Shown one piece after another: positions 46,584-54,694 of a DNA stretch of 64,000 bases. The notes beneath the pieces were generated by a model that ran no database searches, was not told where the DNA came from, and worked only from the letters and a program-made list of their open reading frames with translations. Numbering within the stretch: position 1 is the first letter of the stretch; every line of letters begins with the position of its first letter. Location: the NCBI RefSeq assembly GCF_003260195.1, contig NZ_QEIH01000006.1, forward strand, positions 186,001 through 250,000, read 5' to 3'. A program made the position numbers and the translations under genes. The stretch is from Lutibacter citreus. Lineage in GTDB: Bacteria; Bacteroidota; Bacteroidia; Flavobacteriales; Flavobacteriaceae.

Positions 46584-46847
46584 TTATTATAATTATTAAA
46601 CTTAAACTCTTTGATTCCTAACAATTTATTTACCATAAATAAATCCAATATATATTTACATCATTTGACTAAAAGCACTCCAAAACAACTTTCTTCTTAA
46701 TATAAAATTTAGAACATTCAACAATACTAACCAGTTCTAAATTTTAAATAAACCGAAAATTAATTCCAGAAACAGCTACGCCTTATGATGATAATTTTAA
46801 CATCCCTAAAACTTGAAATAAAATTAGTAACATCTTTTTAATTTCTA
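46584..46847. other. Intergenic segment with a 12-base inverted repeat
   Basis: Upstream region of the sulfatase at 46583, probably including its promoter. AAAATTTAGAAC at 46704-46715 and its perfect reverse complement at 46734-46745 enclose 18 bases. It could be a terminator left over from the decayed sulfatase at 46848-47013, but it has little GC and no clear T tract. No other structure seen. Confidence 0.35.
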
Positions 46848-47013
46848 TCAATTTACTAGGGCTTTTAGTTGTTCTTTAATTTTTTTTAAAACTTCTTCAT
46901 TTTTTATTGTTCGATTATATTGTACCATTCCAACGGATTAACTCTATAATCATACAATTATCCAAAAACTTCTGTAAAAACAATATCTATAATCTTCATT
47001 TCTTAAGATATTA
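46848..47013 (-). pseudogene. Decayed 3' end of an S1_7-like sulfatase
   Basis: Read on the minus strand across frameshifts and stops: NNILRNEDYRYCFY, then LYDYRVNPLEWYNIIE, then RTIKNEEVLKKIKEQLKALVN and a stop at 46848-46850. The intact sulfatase at 9110 reads NHTLRDESYRYIVY, LYNEKEDPMEWNNIAK and KEILKKFRKELNELVK. Order and spacing are the same, so this is the remnant of a third S1_7-like copy. At least two frameshifts and several stops rule out function. Confidence 0.85.
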
Positions 47014-47101
47014 TTACTTCTCATCTTTTTAAGTTTTTCTAAAATAATTTTATACAAAAATGCCCTTTTAAACTAAAAATTATGTGAATTGGAGTAAATG
47101 A

Positions 47102-47155
47102 AATGTAGCTGTTAGTAATAATGAATAAACTAACTTTTCTACTGAAAGAAACATT
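47102..47155. promoter_or_regulatory. Two facing copies of the candidate regulatory element
   Basis: Minus-strand ACTAACAGCTACATT at 47102-47116 and plus-strand ACTGAAAGAAACATT at 47141-47155, 24 bases apart and in opposite orientation. Both match the consensus ACTNANARNNACATT. They lie just upstream of the decayed sulfatase, so they may be its orphaned promoter. Function unproven. Confidence 0.3.
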
Positions 47156-47202
47156 CTCCCAGCTTAAAAATATACTTATCTCACTAATTACAAATCCCTC
47201 AC

Positions 47203-47289
47203 CTAAGAAATTAATTTTAAAACTGTAATCTCTAAAGAATAAGACAATCTATATCTATTTTTATCTCTTTCACCAATAATATCTAAACA
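47203..47289 (-). pseudogene. Possible remnant of a CstA 3' end
   Basis: A 28-codon frame ends KNRYRLSYSLEITVLKLIS and a stop at 47203. The CstA gene encodes LNYRLSYSIGITVSI near its end. The DNA at 47221-47253 matches 32549-32581 at 30 of 33 bases, including 18 in a row. Upstream and downstream parts do not match, so the assignment is tentative. Confidence 0.4.
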
Positions 47290-47336
47290 TTAACCTATAA
47301 CACATTTTTTATTAAATAAAAAAATCTCTTAACAGT

Positions 47337-48878
47337 TTAAATCTCTAATACTGAATTTGGAGGTAATGGTACTTTGTTAGCTTTTCTCCATTGAACCAAT
47401 TCTGCCAACATCTTTTTTGTGATTTCCTCTTCTTTTTTAGCGATATTATCACTTTCAGTTACATCATTCACTAAATTATAAAGTTCTAATTTACCTGTAG
47501 CTAAAAACTGAATTAATTTATAATTTCCTTTTCTAATTACAGAACAAGTTCCGTGTTTCCATTGGCTATTTATTTGCCAAAACAATGGTCTTTCAATAAA
47601 CAACTTACTATCTTTCTCAAAAATTTCAGTTACAGAATTTCCATCTAAAATCCCATTATAATCTTTTATTCCAGCAACATCCATTAATGTAGGAAAAATA
47701 TCTAAGCATGTAACAGCTACATCACTTCGTCTTGGTGTAACTTTATTTGGCCAGTTAATTAACATTGGCACTTTTATTCCTCCTTCATAAATATATCCTT
47801 TTGAATCTCTCAATAACTTATTAGAACTTGTATTTCCATTCTGGCCATTATCTGAAGTAACAATAATTAATGTATTTTCACGAAGTCCATTTTTATTTAA
47901 ATAATCAACTACACGGCCAATATTATCATCAACAGATTCTACCATAGAAGCATAACCAGCCATTTTTTCTTTTATTTTTTCATTTGCAGCAATTCCTTGT
48001 CCCGTAACAGAATCTACAGGTTTTGTTAAGTACTTTTGAAGTAACTCTTCACTTCTTGCTCTTATTGGACGATGAACTGCATAAAAGTTTAAGTTAATTA
48101 AAAACGGTCCATCTTTATGTTCTCCTATAAACTCAATAGCATCATCAGTTAATCTATCTGTTAACCAATTATCATTTGGTTTTTTTTCAATAAATGGATT
48201 GCTAAATGGCGCCCAATATCCTCCTGAAACACTTTTATAACCATTTACTTCAAGCGCTGGATCTCCCCTATAAGTTCCACCAACATTTTTTATAAAACCT
48301 CTTCCTTTAGGATAATATTGTTGAACTTCTGGTAATTTATGAACCTCTGCCCAATCATAAACTCCGGGATCTGGCTGCGTTAATTTCTGCTTAATAGGAA
48401 AATGCATTTTCAATTCCTCTTTTGGATTTGGTCCAACTATATGCCATTTACCTAAATGAATAGATTTGTAACCAGCTTCAGCCAAAGGCTCTGCATAAAT
48501 AGGATGTTCTTTCCCAACCGTCCAACGCGAAAATATATTTTCTTTATCTGTACCTTTTTCTAAAACAGGCACCGTATAAACTCCAGTTCTAAAAGATTGT
48601 TTCCCTGTAAATATTGCTGTTCTAGAAGGCGAACAAGTTGGATACATATACGCATTATTTAACACTAAACTTTTTTTAGATAAAGCATCTAAATTTGGTG
48701 TTTCAAAAAACTTTGACCCATTAAAACCAACATCTGCATATCCTAAATCATCAACTAAAATGAAAACAATATTTGGTTTTCTAGCTTTCTCCTTTTTCAC
48801 TTCCTCTGAACTTTTACAAGACGAAAAAATTGACAGAATTAACACAAAACTTACTAACTTAAATTGATTCAAATTCAT
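47337..48878 (-). CDS. S1-family sulfatase, lipoprotein
   Basis: 513 aa. Lipobox FSSC (Cys21). Motifs: ILVDDLGYADVGFNGS at 40-55, ETPNLDALS, formylglycine motif CSPSR with Cys82, LGKWHIVGPN, and VTSDNGQNGNTSSN. The long segment between the active-site Cys and GKWH and the VHRPIRARSEE block separate it from the other sulfatases. It begins 2 bases after the GH42-like gene and is the last gene of that two-gene unit. Sulfate position unknown. Confidence 0.92.
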   Translation of the reverse strand: MNLNQFKLVSFVLILSIFSSCKSSEEVKKEKARKPNIVFILVDDLGYADVGFNGSKFFETPNLDALSKKSLVLNNAYMYPTCSPSRTAIFTGKQSFRTGVYTVPVLEKGTDKENIFSRWTVGKEHPIYAEPLAEAGYKSIHLGKWHIVGPNPKEELKMHFPIKQKLTQPDPGVYDWAEVHKLPEVQQYYPKGRGFIKNVGGTYRGDPALEVNGYKSVSGGYWAPFSNPFIEKKPNDNWLTDRLTDDAIEFIGEHKDGPFLINLNFYAVHRPIRARSEELLQKYLTKPVDSVTGQGIAANEKIKEKMAGYASMVESVDDNIGRVVDYLNKNGLRENTLIIVTSDNGQNGNTSSNKLLRDSKGYIYEGGIKVPMLINWPNKVTPRRSDVAVTCLDIFPTLMDVAGIKDYNGILDGNSVTEIFEKDSKLFIERPLFWQINSQWKHGTCSVIRKGNYKLIQFLATGKLELYNLVNDVTESDNIAKKEEEITKKMLAELVQWRKANKVPLPPNSVLEI

Positions 48879-48880
48879 AT

Positions 48881-51166
48881 TTATCTTAATTGAGTTACTT
48901 CAACAAAAAACACCTCATTAGGTTTTAATGTTGGGTTTGAACTTACCTCTATTCCTTTTATTAAATCTTTACAAATTATTTTACTTGTATTGTTTAATTC
49001 AATTTTTAACGTTGTTTCCTTTTTACCTAAGTTAACCGCAGAAATCACGTAGTTTCCTTTGCTATTTTTTACAGCTTTCCAAGTACACACTTTTACGCCT
49101 AACTCATTAGTTTCAGAAATAGTGATTTCTGGCAGTGAATTTTTATCTTTCAAAATTGAAAGTGCTTTCGTTTTTATTTCAGAAACACTATTTAATTTTA
49201 TCAATTTACCTTTACTTCCATTTAACTCAACCAACGGTTTTCCATATTCGCTTTTCTTTAAACTTATTTCATCAATAATTACAGTTCCGCCATTATCTAA
49301 ATAATTTTGAACCGCTTTTAATTCTGAAGTTGTTACAAACGGTGTTTTGTAAACCAATACGGCATCCCACTTATTATTATCTTGCTTATTAATAATATCT
49401 TTTGAAACAAAACCTAACGGAGTTCCTTCAAAATTTAAAGCCTCATACAAATGATAGATATCATCCATATGTTTTTCTTTATTTATTGCTGAAGTTTTTG
49501 AATAAAAAATTCGCAACGGTTTTCTTTGGCGCTGCATTGCCATAATTTCTTCAGAATAAGTATTTAAATCAATAATAGTAGTTGCAACTTCATTTGTAAC
49601 TCTAGGTTGTTGATTGTTTGAACCTGCATAACCCTTACCTGCTTTTTTAGGTACAGAACCATCTTCTTTTCTAGGCCAAAACCAAATCTGACTCGCAGTC
49701 ATACCATATGTATGAGCCAACCAAAATGTTGCTCTAGCATATGCTGGCTGTAAATCTAAGTTTCTTGATCTTCCTGTTGATAGGTAATGTAATTCTGAAT
49801 TAAAATTTATTTTATTTGGGCTTACCGATTTCATAAAATCGTATCCCATACATAACTCTCTCCATTCAAAACCGTAATGCTCTTCCCATTCATATTTTGG
49901 CCCCCACATTCTTGTATGTTCTGCTCCAGAATCGTTCCCAATAATACCACACATTTCTGTAAGTGTTTCTAAATCTATACCGTGAACACGTTGATTTTCG
50001 GTCCAAAGATTTGGCATTATTTTTAAATGAACTTTAGCTTCTGGATCGTACTTTACAATTTCAGATTTTAAAAACTTATACCACTCCGTAACTCGATACA
50101 TATTAAATAAAGTCCAATCGAACCATTTTGGAGTTCCACGTAAACTTGTATCTATTGGAATTTCAATAGATACATTATCAAAACTTGCAAAACTTGTTTC
50201 CCATAAGTTATTTAACTCGCCAATAGAACTATGCTTGTTTTTTAGCCAAACTCTAAATTTCTCAATTGTATATTTAGAAACTGGTCCAGATGCCCAAGCC
50301 AATTTTTCACCAGTTTTTTGGGTATAGAAATGTGGCTCGTTACACAACATATACCCTAATTGAGAATAATTTTTACCAGCCATATGAGGAACAACTCCAC
50401 TTAATAACTTTTGTTGAACATCTCTTGCTCCAGGATTATCAATATCATATGCCGTATATGTATCTTCTCTCATACTAAAATTTGGACCATATTTTTCTTT
50501 AGACCATTTTGGAACACCTTTATGATTCATAAAAATGAAACCCAAAGAACCATCTGGCTTAGAGGTTAGCTCTTTCATTCTTTTAGGATTGATAGTTCCA
50601 TCTTCTTTTACAACAAAAGAAGGGGTTAGAAAGAAACCATCTTGATTTCCATGATACTCAGTTAATTTTTTACTATTTGGTTTCCAAGTATAATCTGCCA
50701 AGAAAACTGGTTTGTTTTTATATGTAAGTTGATCCCCTTCTACTTTAACTTTTGTCCAATCTACATGAGGTGCAGATTTTCTAAATACTTTTTTACTCAA
50801 CAGTAATTTTAGATAATCTGTAGCTTCATTAAGCATAAGAATTACATCATTACGTTCAAAATTGGCTAAATTTCCAGCCATCTCTTTAGCTTCTTTTTGG
50901 TATCTTTTTACCTTTTTAAAATAATCTTCATTAACATCTAAATTTTTTTCATCCCAAGTTGCAAATTCTAAAAACATTTCAGCAGTTCTAATTGTTGTTT
51001 TTTCTTTTAAAACATCAATTCCTTTTTTCTCAGCCTTTTCAATAAGTTTTTCAAGTTCAGTTATTTTTGTTTTTGCTTGCTCGTCTAATGATTGCGCACT
51101 TGCAATTACTGATGCAAATAAAAAAGCTATTACAAATCCTCTTTTAAACGTTTTAAATAATATCAT
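48881..51166 (-). CDS. Clan GH-A hydrolase, GH42-like, with N-terminal helical extension
   Basis: 761 aa; signal peptide ends near SVIASAQ. Residues 27-125 are strongly helical with heptad character (ITELEKLIEKAEKKG, KKVKRYQKEAKEMAGNL), probably a coiled coil. The barrel follows from about 145: KNKPVFLADYTWKP, acid/base Glu277 in MLCNEPHFY, GNDSGAEHTRMWGPKYEW, and nucleophile Glu458 in INFNSELHYLS. The C-terminal part has a GATase-like domain as in GH42 (LDNGGTVIIDEISL). GH42 and its relatives are beta-galactosidases, and related families act on agar or carrageenan oligosaccharides. The exact family is not settled. Transcribed with the sulfatase at 47337; its own promoter lies in 51167-51264. 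Confidence 0.75.
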   Translation of the reverse strand: MILFKTFKRGFVIAFLFASVIASAQSLDEQAKTKITELEKLIEKAEKKGIDVLKEKTTIRTAEMFLEFATWDEKNLDVNEDYFKKVKRYQKEAKEMAGNLANFERNDVILMLNEATDYLKLLLSKKVFRKSAPHVDWTKVKVEGDQLTYKNKPVFLADYTWKPNSKKLTEYHGNQDGFFLTPSFVVKEDGTINPKRMKELTSKPDGSLGFIFMNHKGVPKWSKEKYGPNFSMREDTYTAYDIDNPGARDVQQKLLSGVVPHMAGKNYSQLGYMLCNEPHFYTQKTGEKLAWASGPVSKYTIEKFRVWLKNKHSSIGELNNLWETSFASFDNVSIEIPIDTSLRGTPKWFDWTLFNMYRVTEWYKFLKSEIVKYDPEAKVHLKIMPNLWTENQRVHGIDLETLTEMCGIIGNDSGAEHTRMWGPKYEWEEHYGFEWRELCMGYDFMKSVSPNKINFNSELHYLSTGRSRNLDLQPAYARATFWLAHTYGMTASQIWFWPRKEDGSVPKKAGKGYAGSNNQQPRVTNEVATTIIDLNTYSEEIMAMQRQRKPLRIFYSKTSAINKEKHMDDIYHLYEALNFEGTPLGFVSKDIINKQDNNKWDAVLVYKTPFVTTSELKAVQNYLDNGGTVIIDEISLKKSEYGKPLVELNGSKGKLIKLNSVSEIKTKALSILKDKNSLPEITISETNELGVKVCTWKAVKNSKGNYVISAVNLGKKETTLKIELNNTSKIICKDLIKGIEVSSNPTLKPNEVFFVEVTQLR

Positions 51167-51242
51167 AATTATATCGAAGTCTATTTATCAATAATCAAAT
51201 TAACAATTAAACATGAAAATGTATGTTATTACAAGTTCATAA

Positions 51243-51257
51243 AATGTATCTTGTAGT
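51243..51257 (-). promoter_or_regulatory. Candidate regulatory element upstream of the GH42-like gene
   Basis: Minus-strand ACTACAAGATACATT, 77 bases upstream of the start at 51166, followed by TTATGAACTT and a second ACATT. It matches the copies at 14515 and 37074 although the downstream genes are unrelated, which argues for a functional site. Unproven. Confidence 0.4.
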
Positions 51258-51264
51258 TTATTTC

Positions 51265-51303
51265 AAAACAAAAAATGAGGTAAACTTAGCGTTTACCTCA
51301 TTT
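51265..51303 (-). terminator. Strong rho-independent terminator after DUF1080
   Basis: A perfect 13-base inverted repeat, 51273-51285 (AAATGAGGTAAAC) and 51291-51303, with a 5-base loop. On the minus strand the stem is followed by TTTGTTTTG. It closes the unit that begins at or beyond 63972. Confidence 0.92.
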
Positions 51304-51337
51304 GAATGTATTTCTCAATACTATTTGGCTTAATTAT

Positions 51338-52210
51338 TTAAAATCCTGCAGCCTTTTTTATTTTCTTAGGAAATTTTTTAATTGGTCTAATATATATTCC
51401 TTTAGCATAACATGCCGCTCCTTCAGATTGAATTTGAATTTGACCAGAATCTAGTTTTTTACCTTCGTGAGTACGTGCATCTTTTAAAGCTAAAACTACT
51501 TTACCATTTATAACGTGAACTGCACTATCTTCAATCACATATAAATCAATACGAGTCCATTCCCCTTTTGGGCTTTCTGCGTCGACAGATCTTTTTGCAG
51601 TTTTTGAGATTTTAGTTCCTTTTGGATCCCAATGATTAGTTTTATCTGCTGTAACATTAGATTTCGTTCCTGCCAAACAATATAAATCTCCCATATCACC
51701 TTCTTGAATTTGCAATTCTAAACAACGTTTCCAAACATTCCAAAATGCTCCGTGATCTCCATAGCAATGGTATAATAAACCGTTATCCCTTTTTGCTTCT
51801 AAACGAGGTGCCCACTTTTTTTCTCCCCATTTAAATAACATTGTTAAATGATAGTTTCCATATTCTTTTTTTGAAGTTAACCCAGCGTACACTTCTCCTG
51901 AAATATTTAAAACAGGTGCTCCTTTTTCATCTAAAGTAACTTTATAAACTCCCATTTCATTACTTAAACCAATAGCTTCAACTGGTTTTCCATCTTTAGG
52001 AATTACATAACCAGCAGGAAAATTTTTAACCGTTTTATCTGGAACACCAGTCCAAACATCCCAATTAGATAATTCTTTATCTAAAAGAGGTTTCCAATTT
52101 TTTGAAGATTTTCTTTTTGTAGGAACCTTTGATTTTGTTTGTGAAAGCATAGGTAAACTAATTGCAAGGCAAAAAGCAACTATTCCTATTTTTAAGTAAC
52201 TATTTTTCAT
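51338..52210 (-). CDS. DUF1080 (3-keto-disaccharide hydrolase family) protein
   Basis: 290 aa with signal peptide MKNSYLKIGIVAFCLAISLPMLSQ. A concanavalin-like fold is indicated by the DUF1080 signature: RLEAKRDNGLLYHCYGDHG at 136-154 and CLELQIQEGDMGDLY at 163-177. Pfam now names this domain 3-keto-disaccharide hydrolase, since members cleave glycosides after oxidation at C3. It is the last gene before the terminator, 12 bases after the ThuA-like gene. Such an enzyme needs an oxidase to make the 3-keto sugar; the FAD oxidoreductases elsewhere in the locus are candidates. Family call firm, activity inferred. Confidence 0.85.
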   Translation of the reverse strand: MKNSYLKIGIVAFCLAISLPMLSQTKSKVPTKRKSSKNWKPLLDKELSNWDVWTGVPDKTVKNFPAGYVIPKDGKPVEAIGLSNEMGVYKVTLDEKGAPVLNISGEVYAGLTSKKEYGNYHLTMLFKWGEKKWAPRLEAKRDNGLLYHCYGDHGAFWNVWKRCLELQIQEGDMGDLYCLAGTKSNVTADKTNHWDPKGTKISKTAKRSVDAESPKGEWTRIDLYVIEDSAVHVINGKVVLALKDARTHEGKKLDSGQIQIQSEGAACYAKGIYIRPIKKFPKKIKKAAGF

Positions 52211-52222
52211 TGTTCAAATTTA

Positions 52223-53215
52223 TTATTTAAGTTCAAATTTTCTACCCATAGCTTTTTCCTCTGTAGGGAAATCATTAGGGATAGGTAAGGTAACTTTTCC
52301 TGTGGCAACCCACTCAACCCCTCTTTTAAATGTTGTTATAAAACCTACCCCCTCAAAAGAATAATCATCGTGCCCTAAAGTTGTATGAAATACGTGTCCC
52401 TTTCCGTAATCTAAAACCATTAATATAGGTTCGTTTCTATCAGATTTAACTGAAGGATCTTTCCCTGTTGCAAGAATTGTCATATTTTCTGCCGGGCCAC
52501 GTAATTTTGCATAACACTCATCTTTTGATGTTAACCATACTTTTGGCATTCCTTTAGTAATTGGGTGTGGTTCTCTTAATGTTAAAGGAAACTCTACTTT
52601 TTGACCATGTGAGCCACATTTCCCTGGTGAATTATCAATCACCCTTTTACCATTTTCGGTATAATAAACATATGGGCCGTGCTTTTCACTTCTGTCCCAA
52701 CCACCAAGTCCTGTCATTTTATTATATTCTTCCCAAGCTGGAAAACAATTATCTGCTGCATGAACCGAGACAAAACCACCTCCATTTTGAATATATTTTT
52801 CAAATGCTAATTCAGTTTCTTTTGGCCAATTAGCTGCTCTCCATCCAAAATTAGAAACTACAACTGCATATTTCTCAAAATCTGGTTTAAAATTAGGATC
52901 TGTTTTAGCTTTATCTACAGCCTCTTTTTCTCCAACACCTGCTAAAGGTAAAAATGCCGCTTCTCTTTTTGATTTCCAAATAAAATTAGAACGAGCAACA
53001 TCAACAGTAAACATTCCCGTTTCTTCTAAATATTGTTTCATCATTATTGTTGATTTTGGCCAAACATCGTGGTTATTCTGACCATCAATAATTAAAACTT
53101 TTATTTTTTCTTTTACCGAAGTGGTGCTTTTCGAATTATTACAACCTAAAAAAGCTACTGACAAAAATAATATCACAGTAGCTCTATTTATTTTTTTTAA
53201 TAAAAACATATTCAT
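52223..53215 (-). CDS. ThuA-like domain lipoprotein
   Basis: 330 aa. Lipobox FLGC (Cys25); Met3 could also be the start. The ThuA fold (GATase-like) is seen in KVLIIDGQNNHDVWPKS, NGGGFVSVHAADNCFPAW, KVEFPLTLREPHPITKGMP and GHVFHTTLGHDDYS. ThuA was named from trehalose utilisation in rhizobia, where it acts on 3-keto sugars. Here it is probably a periplasmic enzyme acting on an oxidised sugar, next to DUF1080 (12 bases). The pairing of ThuA-like and DUF1080 proteins is common in Bacteroidota and Planctomycetes. Role in this locus inferred. Confidence 0.85.
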   Translation of the reverse strand: MNMFLLKKINRATVILFLSVAFLGCNNSKSTTSVKEKIKVLIIDGQNNHDVWPKSTIMMKQYLEETGMFTVDVARSNFIWKSKREAAFLPLAGVGEKEAVDKAKTDPNFKPDFEKYAVVVSNFGWRAANWPKETELAFEKYIQNGGGFVSVHAADNCFPAWEEYNKMTGLGGWDRSEKHGPYVYYTENGKRVIDNSPGKCGSHGQKVEFPLTLREPHPITKGMPKVWLTSKDECYAKLRGPAENMTILATGKDPSVKSDRNEPILMVLDYGKGHVFHTTLGHDDYSFEGVGFITTFKRGVEWVATGKVTLPIPNDFPTEEKAMGRKFELK

Positions 53216-53295
53216 TTTAAAATTTTGTTACCGCAAGATAAAACACTTTAATTATACTTGCTACTTCAAAACTTAATATTTCTTAATTAGGAAAA

Positions 53296-54678
53296 CTAAT
53301 TTCCCCAATTATCTGTTCTAAAAGACGATGCTGGCAAACCTGCAGTGTTAAATAAAGAGCCGTTAATCCAAGCATCCCAACCGTAACGCACTGCAATAGG
53401 GTTTGGCACATTTTTACTCCATACTTCCAATTTACCTTTAGTTATTTTAGCCTCGGCTGTATGAAAAATTTTATTTGCTCCTGCAACTTGGAAACCAGAC
53501 ATTTCTTTTCCAAAATTCACAATGCCATTTGGGGCATAATCAAACTCAACAGTCACTTTATCCTTATTAACTTTTATAGATTTATAAACAGGCCCACTAA
53601 ATTGAATATCTTTAAAACCATAATCCTTTGCCAAAGCCCATAACCCCAAACGTTCTCCTACTTTTTGTTTTTCAGCAGGATGGATACAAAATTCCTCTCC
53701 AATATCTAATGTAACGGCCATTCCAGTATTTGGTACGGTTAACATTGTTTTTAACTGTTTTTCACGTAAAAAGGCTTGATCAACACCACCCCAAGCTAAT
53801 GGAGCAATTTGCACAAAATAAAATGGAAAATCTCCTTGATTCCAATTAGTTCTCCAACTATTTATCCTAGATGAAAATAACTTAGTATATGATTGATGAT
53901 ATGTTTTATTAGCCTCACCCTGATACCAAATAACTCCTTTAATTGTGTATGGTTCCAATGGATGAATCATAGCATTGTACAATTGTGAAGGCAATTTCTG
54001 AGGAATTGAAGTGTCTGTTTTCCAATGAGTAAACTCTTTTAATTCTGTTTCTAAAACTTCTTTTGGTGTCCAAGCTTCTGCTGGAGTTCCTCCCCAACTA
54101 CTAGAAATCAATCCAATCGGCACACCTAATGTTTCTTGTAATAGTCTTCCATAAAAATAAGCTGTAGCACTAAAATTTTTAACTGTTGATGGTGTTGCCA
54201 AACTCCATTCACCTTTACAAGATTCTAAAGGTCTCAAAGCTGTTTCTTTTCCCACTTCAAAAAATCGAATTTGTGAATTTTCACTTTTCAAAATAGCTAA
54301 GTTACTACCATTTATTGGCTGTCCTTTATTTCCTTTTACGGGCATTTCCATATTAGATTGTCCAGAACATAACCAAACTTCACCAACTAAAATATTTTCA
54401 ATAACAATTTCGTTTTGCCCTTTAATTATCAACCTAAACGGACCTCCTGCTTCCGATTTATCTAAAAATACCTTCCAATATCCATCTTTAACTTTAGCTG
54501 TATATAATTTTTCCTTAAAAACAATTTCAACTGTTTTTTCTGACACTGCCTTACCAAAAACTGCAATTGGCTGATTCCGTTGCAGTACCATATTATTTTG
54601 AAATAATGAATTTGGTGTTACCTGCGCTATTGCTAATTCAGCAATTAACATAGCTATTAAAAGATGACATACTCTCAT
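53296..54678 (-). CDS. SASA-type carbohydrate esterase (sialate O-acetylesterase-like)
   Basis: 460 aa with signal peptide MRVCHLLIAMLIAELAIAQ. SGNH-hydrolase features: nucleophile Ser108 in LCSGQSNMEMPV, GLISSSWGGTPAEAW, VIWYQGEANKTY, and the late DIGEEFCIHPAEKQ holding the Asp/His pair. An N-terminal beta domain (LQRNQPIAVFGKA) is usual for this family. It removes O-acetyl or other ester groups from sugars. It follows the double esterase gene by 16 bases, so the locus carries two kinds of deacylase. The natural ester is not known; red-algal galactans can carry methyl or pyruvyl groups, and acetyl groups more rarely. Confidence 0.85.
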   Translation of the reverse strand: MRVCHLLIAMLIAELAIAQVTPNSLFQNNMVLQRNQPIAVFGKAVSEKTVEIVFKEKLYTAKVKDGYWKVFLDKSEAGGPFRLIIKGQNEIVIENILVGEVWLCSGQSNMEMPVKGNKGQPINGSNLAILKSENSQIRFFEVGKETALRPLESCKGEWSLATPSTVKNFSATAYFYGRLLQETLGVPIGLISSSWGGTPAEAWTPKEVLETELKEFTHWKTDTSIPQKLPSQLYNAMIHPLEPYTIKGVIWYQGEANKTYHQSYTKLFSSRINSWRTNWNQGDFPFYFVQIAPLAWGGVDQAFLREKQLKTMLTVPNTGMAVTLDIGEEFCIHPAEKQKVGERLGLWALAKDYGFKDIQFSGPVYKSIKVNKDKVTVEFDYAPNGIVNFGKEMSGFQVAGANKIFHTAEAKITKGKLEVWSKNVPNPIAVRYGWDAWINGSLFNTAGLPASSFRTDNWGN

Positions 54679-54694
54679 AATGATAAATGAATTT

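Noticed and set aside
46704-46745. 12-base inverted repeat as a firm terminator
   Set aside because: The stem is almost all A and T, the loop is 18 bases and there is no T tract, so it was kept only as a note.
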